Origin: Pseudomonas sp. NFACC02
GTDB taxonomy: Bacteria; Pseudomonadota; Gammaproteobacteria; Pseudomonadales; Pseudomonadaceae
Assembly: GCF_900110765.1 (NCBI RefSeq)
Contig: NZ_FOEO01000021.1
Coordinates: 20,775 to 84,774 of the forward strand
Length of the DNA stretch: 64,000 nt
Direction: 5' to 3'
Numbering within the stretch: the first letter of the stretch is position 1; every line of letters begins with the position of its first letter. Positions 8,050-16,266 of this stretch are shown piece by piece. A program made the position numbers and the translations under genes. Under the pieces are notes generated by a model. It saw only the letters and a program-made list of their open reading frames with translations, ran no database searches and was not told the DNA's origin.

Positions 8050-8691
8050 TCATTTGTATTTCACATGTGCAGGCAGCCAAGGTGCGCCGAGATCAAGGTT
8101 TATCAGATAGCGCTCTTCGTCGGGGTGACGAACGTCCTTGAAGCGGTGGATATAGAACAACGCTTGATATTTATCGCCCGCTTGCCAGTAAGTGGTTCCG
8201 CCTTTGTTGGGGTCTCGTAATCGGGCTCGCCACTCGGGCGTGTCCTCAATGGCGGGGTCCGTTTCCGGCCATATCACGGTCCACCCCGCCTTTCGCCATT
8301 GGTCCTGTATGTCCAGAAAAATCTTGAGGGCGTCATCAAGCAGCAAGGGCTCCACTTGGGGAGACATGCGTATATCGCTTACCCGCTCGTCATCAAAGGC
8401 GATCGAGAAGAAGCGCGCCTTGGGCGTGACGAAGCCATATTTAGGGTCTACCAGACGTAGTCTCGCGTCGCTGTCCGGATATCTACCCCAATAATGACCC
8501 GGTATGGCGGGCTCTATGCTGGCGGTTGACCTTTGGCGCATGTCTTCCCAAGGCTCGCCAATGAGCAGCGCGATTTCGGGGTCGTCGGAGATTGCTTCCA
8601 CTAGCATCTGGCCCGTGGCAACCAGCGCCCAGAGCAACAGCGGAAAGCTGACGATCCGCCATCGGCCTTTGAGAAACTTTCTGAGGTTCAC
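8050..8691 (-). CDS. Membrane-anchored protein, first of two tandem paralogs (candidate immunity protein)
   Basis: The 213-residue product (MNLRKFLKGRWR...) shares the N-terminal helix and nearly all of the soluble part with the 7361-7996 protein. Identical blocks include EPWEDMRQRSTASI and IEDTPEWRARLRDPNKGG; the pair differs most just before the latter (TVIWPETDPA against VPMRRISAPP) and near residue 95-105. GTG at 8691 overlaps the stop of the upstream gene as GTGA, indicating coupling to it. Function unknown; duplication of small envelope-anchored proteins behind one large gene is typical of immunity genes. Confidence 0.75.
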   Translation of the reverse strand: MNLRKFLKGRWRIVSFPLLLWALVATGQMLVEAISDDPEIALLIGEPWEDMRQRSTASIEPAIPGHYWGRYPDSDARLRLVDPKYGFVTPKARFFSIAFDDERVSDIRMSPQVEPLLLDDALKIFLDIQDQWRKAGWTVIWPETDPAIEDTPEWRARLRDPNKGGTTYWQAGDKYQALFYIHRFKDVRHPDEERYLINLDLGAPWLPAHVKYK

Positions 8692-9839
8692 AGGAGCGGA
8701 GCTCCGGCAGCAATGTCCTTGATCGACTGTTCAACAACCGGGCGTTGGTCACTGTTCAGCAGTTCGTTGAAGCGGTTGGCAGCCCTCAAGACGAACGGCA
8801 TCCGCTGCTCAATGTCGGAAAGGTCCGCCAGCGGGTTGCGGCTGAACTCGAGGGTTCGGCCATCGCCCAAACGCTGACATTGGTTGGCGAGGGTCACCTC
8901 AATGGCTTGCGCCACGCCGGAAGGGAAGCCAGTGACGTAGGAAAAATGATTACCGCGCAACAGCATGACCAGTTGGGTGTCGCTGTACATCGTCGGTTGC
9001 AGAATGTTGGCTTGCTCATGCCACGCTAGATGCTCCACGCTGTTAACGATATCGCCGCGGTCAATTGCCTCAAAACCGAGAAGAATGCGTTTATGAGATT
9101 GCCCAAATCTCAACGTCTCCTGCGCCACCGGCCACAGCACCGGAAACTTCGAATGCCCATAAATGTTGGCTCGTTGCTTAAGACACTCCCTAAACTCCGC
9201 CAGCCCACGCTTGGCGTAAAACGCGTGCAGCGGAAAGATGTCGAGAAATAGTGTGGTATTGCCCAGCGCCATCATTTCGTAGACGTGTTGAAACTGGCGC
9301 GAGGTCAGGGACGGCGACTCGGCGTCGCCGCGAATACCCAGCGATGGCACGGGATTTTGGGCGTCCGCCTGTCGGTAGCGATCCAAAGCCTCGGCCTGAG
9401 GCTCCATCTGGCCTGGCGTGAGCAACCCTGATTGCGCACGCAGTTCGCGCAGGTGTTTCAGCGCTTCGTCTTCTTGCTGGATGTGGTCGACGGCGCTCCT
9501 GGCGTGCAGCAGCCCGCAACCCACCTGCTTGGACGCGAAGGCCGCCAGCCCCGCCCACTGAAAGCGCTGATCGTGGAGCCATAAACGTGCGTAGGCGGCG
9601 TTAATCGCCCGGTTGCGCGCCACCGGGTCGGCAATCAGCACACCGTCGGGCGCGACGATGGACTCGGCCTCCCGTTGGTAGATACGCCACAGGCCTTCGC
9701 CGGTCAGGATCGGTATTTCTGTAACCGGGTATTTTTCGCCGTCCCGGTAGATGAATCGGGTGTCGCAGTCGGCCAGCGCCCGGGTGCTTTGGTTGAGCAC
9801 TTGCGTATCGCTGGGATGGTCTCGAAAACACTGGGTCAT
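8688..9839 (-). CDS. Large unknown protein, possibly DUF2515-like; candidate T6SS effector
   Basis: The 383-residue protein has no signal peptide or membrane helix. It is rich in His, Arg and Gln, with segments such as ARLWLHDQRFQWAGLAAFASKQVGCG and NTTLFLDIFPLHAFYAKRG. By memory it recalls the DUF2515 family, but I cannot confirm this. It is the first gene of a leftward cluster followed by two tandem membrane-anchored paralogs, hcp and another unknown gene, with a 4-bp overlap to the next gene. That context makes a T6SS effector the leading idea; no catalytic motif is evident. Confidence 0.65.
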   Translation of the reverse strand: MTQCFRDHPSDTQVLNQSTRALADCDTRFIYRDGEKYPVTEIPILTGEGLWRIYQREAESIVAPDGVLIADPVARNRAINAAYARLWLHDQRFQWAGLAAFASKQVGCGLLHARSAVDHIQQEDEALKHLRELRAQSGLLTPGQMEPQAEALDRYRQADAQNPVPSLGIRGDAESPSLTSRQFQHVYEMMALGNTTLFLDIFPLHAFYAKRGLAEFRECLKQRANIYGHSKFPVLWPVAQETLRFGQSHKRILLGFEAIDRGDIVNSVEHLAWHEQANILQPTMYSDTQLVMLLRGNHFSYVTGFPSGVAQAIEVTLANQCQRLGDGRTLEFSRNPLADLSDIEQRMPFVLRAANRFNELLNSDQRPVVEQSIKDIAAGAPLL

Positions 9840-10213
9840 GATACGGTCTCGGGGTGATGTGGGCGAACCCTATCAGCCGAAAACTGCCTGCGCGCATCGC
9901 CTCAATAATCAAGACGAGTCCTACGTGGTGAGTATCAAAAGACTTCAGAAAGACTTTTCCTTGTAATCAGAAATGTCCTACTTGTTTCAAAACGGACCCG
10001 CTGTTTTACCGAGTCTCCAATGGGCATGGTATGAGGGGCTTGAGGTTCTGAGGATTGCTTGAGTTGACGCTGAAGTCATCGGTGCCGAACATCGATCATT
10101 GTAGGAGCCGGCTTGCTGGCGAATGCGTGGGGTCAGCACGTTTGTGTTGACTGACCACCGCATTCGCCAGCAAGCCGGCTCCTACAGGTCGAGAACGATG
10201 CAGGCTCTGTGGA
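9840..10213. other. 374-bp gene-free stretch between the insert and the DUF3392 gene
   Basis: It should hold the promoter of the leftward cluster starting at 9839 and contains a REP doublet at 10100-10186. It is AT-richer than its surroundings around 9930-10010. No coding frame with a ribosome binding site, and no convincing promoter, was found. Confidence 0.6.
10100..10186. repeat. REP doublet (GTAGGAGCCGGCTTGCTGGCG type)
   Basis: Inverted units TGTAGGAGCCGGCTTGCTGG and its complement flank a 40-bp centre. The stem sequence differs from the GCGCGCTTGCCCGCG subclass elsewhere in the window, so this is a distinct REP variant, located at the right edge of the accessory insert. Confidence 0.9.
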
Positions 10214-10537
10214 TCACTTTCGGTCCGCCACAACCCCGATCAACACCAGCACCACCAAGAGCACCGGCGCCAGGCTGTAGTTGTTGAACTGGCTCAGTCC
10301 GCGAACCACCCAAGGGGTGGCATAGATCAGCGCAGCGCCGCTGCCGATGGTGCACAGCAAAGCCATGACCGGGACGCGCAGGGCGCCGGCAAAGCTGCTC
10401 AGACGTCCTTCGATCCAGCCTTTGATGTCGGCGCCGAACAGGATCAGCAGGCAGCCCACCAGCGCCAGTGCGATTTCCGAAAGGTTGCTGCGACTCCAGC
10501 GCGAGACGGTGGCCAGCAGGTCGAGTACGAGGTCCAT
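10214..10537 (-). CDS. DUF3392 family membrane protein
   Basis: The 107-residue protein has three hydrophobic segments (near residues 17-38, 52-75 and 85-104) and matches the small inner-membrane family DUF3392 of unknown function. In related Pseudomonas I expect it directly after trmB and before hemW; here a 4-kb insert separates it from trmB, and a second copy of its 3' end remains at 6149-6265. It ends VLIGVVADRK. It lies 22 bp after the hemW stop, so it may be cotranscribed with hemW. Confidence 0.85.
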   Translation of the reverse strand: MDLVLDLLATVSRWSRSNLSEIALALVGCLLILFGADIKGWIEGRLSSFAGALRVPVMALLCTIGSGAALIYATPWVVRGLSQFNNYSLAPVLLVVLVLIGVVADRK

Positions 10538-10559
10538 TCAGTGTCCTTAGCGTTAAGCC

Positions 10560-11774
10560 TTAAAGAAGAAAGTACTGCAGCAGGTCATTGAGAAACAATT
10601 GACCGCGCGCAGTGGCGACCAGCCGGGCCGGATCGGCTTCCAATAAGCCCCGTTGTTCGGCTTGCTGACGCGCGCTGGCCAGCGAATCGACGGTTAGACC
10701 GGTGCGACGCTGAAATAATGCAGCATCGACGCCTTTTGTCAGGCGCAAGGCGTTCATCAGGAATTCGAACGGCATTTCGTCCACCGCCAGTAGCTTCTCT
10801 CCAGCTTGGTACGACTTGGCGGGGTTCAGATAATCCTTGGGCAAACGCGTTTTCCAGGTCCGCACGATACGTCCGTCGGGGTGGCTGAGCTTGCCGTGGG
10901 CGCCTGCGCCGATCCCGATGAAGTCGCCGAAGCTCCAGTAGTTCAGGTTATGCCGCGCGGCACGCCCGGCCTGTGCGTAGGCCGAAACCTCGTATTGCGC
11001 GTAGCCGTTTTCCCTTAGCAGGGTCTGACCCGCTTCCTGAATGTCCCAGAGAATGTCGTCTTCCGGCAGCGTCGGTGGTTGATTCCAGAATACGGTGTTC
11101 GGCTCGAGCGTCAGCTGATACCAGGACAGGTGCGTCGGCGCGAGCGCGATGGCTTGACGCAAATCACCCAAGGCATCGTCCTGCGATTGATCCGGCAGCC
11201 CATGCATCAGGTCGAGGTTGAAGTTGTCGAAACCGGCCTGACGCGCCATGTCGGCAGCGCGAACGGCCTCATCGCCGTTGTGAATGCGACCGAGCGCCTT
11301 GAGTTTGGCTTCCTGAAAACTCTGGATGCCGATGGACAGGCGATTGATACCGAGGCCGCGATAAGCGCTGAACTTCACCTGCTCAAAGGTGCCTGGATTC
11401 GCCTCCAGCGTGATTTCGATGTCGGGTGCAAAGCGAATGCGCTGCTCAACGCCCTTGAGCAGGCGTCCGAGGGCGTCGGCGCTGAACAGGCTGGGCGTTC
11501 CACCGCCAAAGAAAATCGTGCTCAGCTCGCGGCCATAGACGTGCGGCAGGTCTTGATCGAGGTCGGCCAGCAGTGCGTCCACGTACTCCTGCTCCGGCAG
11601 CACCGGGCTGGCGGTATGGGAGTTGAAATCGCAGTACGGGCATTTGCGCACGCACCACGGAATGTGGATGTACAGCGACAGTGGCGGCAGTTCGGACAAA
11701 GGAGAACGCGGTTGCTCCGAGCTGAAACCGGCCGCACCGAGAATCAGCGGCCGGGTGGTGGAATCCTGCGTCAT
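10560..11774 (-). CDS. hemW: HemW, radical SAM heme chaperone
   Basis: The 404-residue protein has the radical SAM cluster CVRKCPYC (Cys41, Cys45, Cys48) and the FFGGGTPSLF motif of the HemN/HemW family. The CxxxCxxC pattern without the extra N-terminal cysteine of HemN supports HemW, a heme-binding chaperone, over coproporphyrinogen dehydrogenase. Its 40-residue N-terminal lead is longer than in many homologs. The ATG overlaps the rdgB stop by 4 bp; hemW follows rdgB in a leftward operon. Confidence 0.95.
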   Translation of the reverse strand: MTQDSTTRPLILGAAGFSSEQPRSPLSELPPLSLYIHIPWCVRKCPYCDFNSHTASPVLPEQEYVDALLADLDQDLPHVYGRELSTIFFGGGTPSLFSADALGRLLKGVEQRIRFAPDIEITLEANPGTFEQVKFSAYRGLGINRLSIGIQSFQEAKLKALGRIHNGDEAVRAADMARQAGFDNFNLDLMHGLPDQSQDDALGDLRQAIALAPTHLSWYQLTLEPNTVFWNQPPTLPEDDILWDIQEAGQTLLRENGYAQYEVSAYAQAGRAARHNLNYWSFGDFIGIGAGAHGKLSHPDGRIVRTWKTRLPKDYLNPAKSYQAGEKLLAVDEMPFEFLMNALRLTKGVDAALFQRRTGLTVDSLASARQQAEQRGLLEADPARLVATARGQLFLNDLLQYFLL

Positions 11775-12376
11775 TGCTGCCCGATATCCAGTTGCAGACG
11801 CTGGCGCAGAAGCGCCATGGCACGGGCGCGATGGCTGATCTGGTTCTTGTCGGCAGGACTGAGTTCGGCGCTCGACAGATTACGCTCCGGCACCCAGAAC
11901 AGTGGGTCGTAGCCAAAACCGTGCTCGCCACTGGCGGCGGTGAGGATGCGCCCGTGCCACAGGCCTTCGCAGAGGATGGGCAGTGGATCGTCGGCATGGC
12001 GAACCAGCGCCAGCACGCAGACGAATTGCGCACCGCGCTGCTCTTGCGGCACGTCTTTAAGGGCGTCCAGCAGCTTGGCGTTGTTGGCGGCATCGCCTTG
12101 GCCGTCGGCATAGCGGGCTGAATAGATACCTGGTGCGCCGCCGAGGAAATCCACGGCAAGGCCCGAGTCGTCGGCCAGCGCAGGCAGACCGGAAATGCGC
12201 GCCGCGTTGCGGGCCTTGAGGATCGCGTTTTCGACGAACGACAAGCCGGTTTCTTCAGGCTCGACGCTGCTGAACTCGCCGATCGAGCGCAGTTGCACGC
12301 TGCCACCGAGCATGGCCTGCAGTTCTTTGAGTTTGCCGGCGTTATGGCTGGCCAGTACGAGCTGGGTGAAATTCAT
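11771..12376 (-). CDS. rdgB: RdgB, XTP/dITP pyrophosphatase
   Basis: This 201-residue Ham1/RdgB enzyme removes deaminated purine nucleotides such as dITP and XTP from the pool. The N-terminal substrate loop LASHNAGKLKEL (8-19), the SxxE-type segment GLSFVENAILKARNAA and LALVRHADD are visible. The start overlaps the stop of the DUF4426 gene by one base (TAATG). Part of the leftward metX-metW-DUF4426-rdgB-hemW run. Confidence 0.96.
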   Translation of the reverse strand: MNFTQLVLASHNAGKLKELQAMLGGSVQLRSIGEFSSVEPEETGLSFVENAILKARNAARISGLPALADDSGLAVDFLGGAPGIYSARYADGQGDAANNAKLLDALKDVPQEQRGAQFVCVLALVRHADDPLPILCEGLWHGRILTAASGEHGFGYDPLFWVPERNLSSAELSPADKNQISHRARAMALLRQRLQLDIGQQ

Positions 12377-12822
12377 TATTGGTCCGAGAAAATCTGTTGG
12401 TTGAAGCTGAGTGTGTGCGTGTCGCCATCACCCGCTTTGACGTTGATCGTGAAGACGTAAGTGGCCGAACTGTCGGGCTCTACCGCGAACTGCGCGAGGT
12501 AATTGACCGAACCGTTTTCGCTGAGCGGTCTGAAGCTCAGGGCTTTCTTGCGCCCGGTCAGATCGGCGACCGAGCCGTCGACGCTGGCAGTGACGGTCTT
12601 GTCACCCTTGATCACCGCGATGTTGATGACGGCCTGCCCTTTGCTGCGGATCAGGCCGTTGTCTTTGGCGATCTGCGGTTGCAGCAGCCCCGATGCAAAC
12701 GCGTTGTAGTGAACGATCACGTCGCCAAACGGCTGCTGTCGGTTCGGGCTGGCACTGTCAGCGGCCATGGCCGGAGTGGCCAGCGCAAACAGCACGCCGA
12801 GCATTGCGATCAGACGAGCCAT
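12376..12822 (-). CDS. DUF4426 periplasmic protein
   Basis: The 148-residue protein has a signal peptide (MARLIAMLGVLFALATPAMA) with probable cleavage after AMA. The mature part contains QQPFGDVIVHYNAF and FNQQIFSDQ, landmarks of DUF4426, an exported family of unknown function. Two ATGs lie close together; the one at 12822 is chosen because AGGAG is 7 bp upstream of it and only 1 bp from the one at 12828. It sits between metW and rdgB. Confidence 0.88.
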   Translation of the reverse strand: MARLIAMLGVLFALATPAMAADSASPNRQQPFGDVIVHYNAFASGLLQPQIAKDNGLIRSKGQAVINIAVIKGDKTVTASVDGSVADLTGRKKALSFRPLSENGSVNYLAQFAVEPDSSATYVFTINVKAGDGDTHTLSFNQQIFSDQ

Positions 12823-12845
12823 GATCATTCTCCTTATTGTCGGGA

Positions 12846-13466
12846 TCACACGGCGATCTGATGGTCCTGCAGACCCGGGCTGCTGACCCGATAGATGCCG
12901 ATCTCACCCAACAGATTAGGCCATAGCTTGCTGGCCCAACCGTGGCGATGCTGCTGATCGACGGCCAACCGATCAATGACCTTGGCCGAACGGCCCCGGC
13001 ACAGTTCTTCGAAGTCTTCGAAGGTGCAGAAGTGGATGTTCGGCGTGTTGTACCACGTGTACGGCAAGAACTCGGACACCGGCATCCGGCCTTTGCTCGC
13101 CAGGTACCAGCGGCAACGCCAGTGACCGAAGTTCGGGAACGTAATGATGCATTGACGACCGACGCGCAGCATTTCGTCGAGGATCTTGTCCGGGTAATGA
13201 ACGGCCTGAAGGGCCTGGGTCATGACCACGACGTCGAAGCTGTTGCTGGCGAAGTTGCCCAGCCCCTTGTCCAGATTCTGCTCGATGACGTTGACACCGC
13301 GCGCAACGCAGCGGGCAATGTTATCGGCGTCGTTTTCCAGGCCGTAGCCCGTGACGTTTTTGTTGCTCTGCAGCCAGGCCAGCAACTCGCCGTCACCGCA
13401 GCCGAGGTCGAGCACACGGCTGCCTGCCGGTATCCAGTCTTGGATGATTTCCAGGTCGGCTCTCAT
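12846..13466 (-). CDS. metW: MetW, methionine biosynthesis methyltransferase-like protein
   Basis: The 206-residue protein has a class I SAM-binding motif VLDLGCGDGELL near residues 18-29. MetW is encoded with MetX in proteobacteria and is needed for full homoserine acyltransferase activity. The start at 13466 (MRADLEIIQDWIPAG) matches family starts; an upstream in-frame ATG at 13484 would overlap metX. The metX stop is 7 bp upstream. Confidence 0.95.
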   Translation of the reverse strand: MRADLEIIQDWIPAGSRVLDLGCGDGELLAWLQSNKNVTGYGLENDADNIARCVARGVNVIEQNLDKGLGNFASNSFDVVVMTQALQAVHYPDKILDEMLRVGRQCIITFPNFGHWRCRWYLASKGRMPVSEFLPYTWYNTPNIHFCTFEDFEELCRGRSAKVIDRLAVDQQHRHGWASKLWPNLLGEIGIYRVSSPGLQDHQIAV

Positions 13467-13473
13467 GGTGTCC

Positions 13474-14613
13474 TCAGAGTGCAATTCGGTTCATGTAGCT
13501 GGAGAAGGCCTGCAGGTAGCGCGGGATCGGCATCAGGAAGGCGTCGTGGCCTTGCGGTGCGTCGATTTCCAGATAACAGACGTCCTTCTTCGCGGCCATC
13601 AGGGCGTCCACCAGTTCGCGCGAGCGCGCGGGCGAGAAACGCCAGTCGGTGGTGAACGACATGACGCAAAATTTCGCGCTGACGTGGGCGAAGGTCGCGG
13701 CCAGGTCGTCGTTGAAGTTCGCAGCCGGGTCGAAGTAGTCCAATGCTTTGGTCATCAACAGGTACGTATTGGCGTCAAACCGGCCGGAAAACTCTTCGCC
13801 CTGATAGCGAAGGTAGCTTTCGACCTGAAACTCGACGCTGTGGAAGTCGTAGTTGAGCTTCTCGCTCTTCAGGCCACGGCCGAATTTCTCGCCCATGGAG
13901 TCATCGGACAGGTAGGTGATGTGCCCGACCATGCGCGCCAGCATCAGGCCGCGCTTGGGAATCACGCCCATTTCCTGGAACGAACCGCCATGGAATTCGG
14001 GATCGGTCAGAATCGCCTGCCGAGCGACTTCGTTGAAAGCGATGTTCTGTGCCGACAGTTTGGGCGCCGATGCAATGGCCAGGCAGTGGCGAACACGGTC
14101 CGGGTAGGTCATGGTCCATTGCAGCGCCTGCATGCCGCCCAGACTGCCGCCGACGATGGCCGCCCACTGCATGATGCCCAGGGTGTCGGCCAGACGTGCC
14201 TGGCTGTGTACCCAGTCTTCGACGGTCAACACCGGGAAGTCGGCGCCAAACGGCTTGCCGGTTTCCGGGTTGATGCTGCTGGGACCGGTCGAGCCGTTGC
14301 AGCCGCCCAGGTTATTCAGGCTGACGACGAAGAATTTGTTCGTGTCGATCGGTTTGCCAGGGCCGATGCAGCTGTCCCACCAGCCCGGCTTGCGGTCTTC
14401 GGCGCTGTGGTAACCGGCAGCGTGGTGGTGCCCGGACAAGGCGTGACAGATCAGCACCGCGTTGCTTTTGGCGGCGTTGAGCTGGCCGTAGGTTTCGTAG
14501 ATGAGGTCATAGGCGGCCAGCGAGCGACCGCAGGCCAGCGCCAGAGGCTCGCTGAAATGCGCCGTTTGCGGCGTGACTAGACCGACAGAATCTTCGGGAA
14601 AGACCGTGGACAT
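13474..14613 (-). CDS. metX: MetX, homoserine O-succinyltransferase
   Basis: The 379-residue alpha/beta hydrolase acylates homoserine, the first step of methionine synthesis. The nucleophile is Ser157 in VGGSLGGMQ, and NLGGCNGSTGPSS (101-113) is the diagnostic family motif; the distal Asp-His pair lies near the C-terminus (DAPQGHDAFL). Pseudomonas enzymes of this sequence class use succinyl-CoA (MetXS), which is known of the family and not read here. It forms an operon with metW. Confidence 0.95.
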   Translation of the reverse strand: MSTVFPEDSVGLVTPQTAHFSEPLALACGRSLAAYDLIYETYGQLNAAKSNAVLICHALSGHHHAAGYHSAEDRKPGWWDSCIGPGKPIDTNKFFVVSLNNLGGCNGSTGPSSINPETGKPFGADFPVLTVEDWVHSQARLADTLGIMQWAAIVGGSLGGMQALQWTMTYPDRVRHCLAIASAPKLSAQNIAFNEVARQAILTDPEFHGGSFQEMGVIPKRGLMLARMVGHITYLSDDSMGEKFGRGLKSEKLNYDFHSVEFQVESYLRYQGEEFSGRFDANTYLLMTKALDYFDPAANFNDDLAATFAHVSAKFCVMSFTTDWRFSPARSRELVDALMAAKKDVCYLEIDAPQGHDAFLMPIPRYLQAFSSYMNRIAL

Positions 14614-14724
14614 CGACCCTGCTCTCGCTGAAATGAGGCGTAAGTCTAAAGATCGCGGGGGGTAGCGGCAACAAAGTAAATAATTGAAACGATTGATGAT
14701 GGCTTTTGATTCTGCCCGTAGGGC

Positions 14725-14812
14725 GTAGGAGCGCGCTTGCCCGCGATTGTGTTGAGTCAGGTATCAATTACCAACCCGATCTACTGCTATCGCGGGCAAG
14801 CGCGCTCCTACA
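14725..14812. repeat. REP doublet downstream of yggT
   Basis: CGTAGGAGCGCGCTTGCCCG and its inverse flank about 35 bp. It lies between metX and the end of yggT. Just ahead, 14702-14724 carries the CTTTTGATTCTG(G/C)CC leader also found at 36430 and 45322. Confidence 0.88.
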
Positions 14813-14822
14813 AAGTTATGCT

Positions 14823-15413
14823 TCAGATCAACCGCCACAACTCCTGCGGCATACCGGCATAAGCCGCCAGCTCAGGCATGACGTATGACTGCAGCACCTG
14901 GATCGCCAGGAAAGCGAAGATCGGCGAGATGTCCAGGCCGCCCAGGTTCGGGATGATGCGGCGGAATGGCGCCAGAATCGGCTCGCTGATCTGGTAGGCC
15001 AGTTCAGCGGCCGGATTGTGAGTGCCGGGCGCGATCCAGGACACGATCACCATGATGATCATCGCGACCCAGAAGATTTTCAGCAGCAGCGAGGTGATTC
15101 CGATGATCGACCACATCAGCAGGTGCGGTACGTCGCCGATGGTGCCATAGGTCATCATCAGCACGAACGCCATCAGCAACGCCTGGATCACGATGGCCAA
15201 CAGCAGCGAAGATGTGTCCAGACCGAACACGCTGGGCACGATGCGGCGGATGGGTTTGAGCAGCGGCTGGGTGGCGCGCACGGCGAACTGGCTGAGCGGG
15301 TTGTAGAAGTTGGCTTTGACCAGTTGCAGCACGAAGCGCAGCAGAACAATGGTCAGGTACAGGCTGATCAGCGTCTGGATGACGAAAATCGTGGCGCCGG
15401 TGAGTGCATTCAT
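14823..15413 (-). CDS. yggT: YggT family membrane protein
   Basis: The 196-residue protein consists of two YGGT repeats, each a pair of helices with an NPLSQF or AELAYQISEPIL segment followed by a PIRRIVP or PFRRIIP motif. YggT proteins are inner-membrane proteins of uncertain role, linked to osmotic tolerance and cell division. The start at 15413 (MNALTGATIF), with AAGGAG just upstream, is preferred to a 21-residue extension overlapping proC. It follows proC by 10 bp. Confidence 0.93.
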   Translation of the reverse strand: MNALTGATIFVIQTLISLYLTIVLLRFVLQLVKANFYNPLSQFAVRATQPLLKPIRRIVPSVFGLDTSSLLLAIVIQALLMAFVLMMTYGTIGDVPHLLMWSIIGITSLLLKIFWVAMIIMVIVSWIAPGTHNPAAELAYQISEPILAPFRRIIPNLGGLDISPIFAFLAIQVLQSYVMPELAAYAGMPQELWRLI

Positions 15414-15423
15414 GAATTGCTCC

Positions 15424-16242
15424 TTATTTGCCCAACAGTTCGGCCATCTCGGCCGAGCGATGTGCTGCGGCGCCAAGCGCTTTTTCTACCATCGCTTCGA
15501 AACCGTCCGCCTGGAACGACTTGATCGCGGCTTCAGTGGTGCCCGCAGGGGACGTGACGCGACGACGCAACTCGGCGGCATCGACGTCGCTTTCGGTGGC
15601 CATGCGCGCGGCGCCCAGCGCAGTCTGCTCGGCCAGCTGTTTAGCGACCTCTTGGGACAGCCCCAGCTTCACGCCTGCAGCGGTCATGGCTTCGATCAGC
15701 AGAAAGAAATACGCAGGCCCGCTGCCGGAGACGGCGGTCACGGCGTCGATTTGCGTTTCTTCTTCTACCCACAGGGCGATACCCACTGCGGACAACAGGG
15801 TTTCGGCTTGCTGGCGTTGCGCCTGGGTGACTTCAGCGGTGGCGTACAGTCCGCTCACCCCCTGACGCAGCAGCGCGGGGGTATTCGGCATGCAGCGGAC
15901 GATGGGCTGCTCGCCCAGCCAGGCCTTCATGCTGGCGCAGGTGATACCGGCCGCAATGGACACCAGCAACTGGCTCGGCTTGAGCGCTGGCTTGAGCGCT
16001 TCGCAGACGGTTTTCATCATCTGCGGTTTCACCGCCAGCAACACCACATCAGCGCCTTCGATGGCTTCAGCATTATCCGCCACGACCTCAATGCCGTGCT
16101 CTTTGGCCACACGCTCGCGGGTTTCTGCGCCGGGATCGCTGGCGCGTATCAACTCTGCTTCGACGCCCTGGGCGCGCATGCCGCCAATCAAACTCGCCGC
16201 CATATTGCCGGCGCCGATGAACGCGATACGGGTCTTGCTCAT
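15424..16242 (-). CDS. proC: ProC, pyrroline-5-carboxylate reductase
   Basis: The 272-residue enzyme makes the last step of proline synthesis. The dinucleotide-binding motif GAGNMAASLIGG lies at 10-21, and AVSGSGPAYFFLLIEAM with GVTSPAGTTE-like VTSPAGTTEAAI marks the P5CR dimer and substrate region. It lies in the leftward yggS-proC-yggT operon, 24 bp after yggS. Confidence 0.97.
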   Translation of the reverse strand: MSKTRIAFIGAGNMAASLIGGMRAQGVEAELIRASDPGAETRERVAKEHGIEVVADNAEAIEGADVVLLAVKPQMMKTVCEALKPALKPSQLLVSIAAGITCASMKAWLGEQPIVRCMPNTPALLRQGVSGLYATAEVTQAQRQQAETLLSAVGIALWVEEETQIDAVTAVSGSGPAYFFLLIEAMTAAGVKLGLSQEVAKQLAEQTALGAARMATESDVDAAELRRRVTSPAGTTEAAIKSFQADGFEAMVEKALGAAAHRSAEMAELLGK

Positions 16243-16266
16243 GAACGATTTCCTGTGAGGCGAAGG

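Noticed and set aside
6268..9839. Prophage tail region because of the Hcp protein
   Set aside because: Hcp resembles a phage tail tube protein, but there are no other phage genes, integrase or tRNA site nearby.
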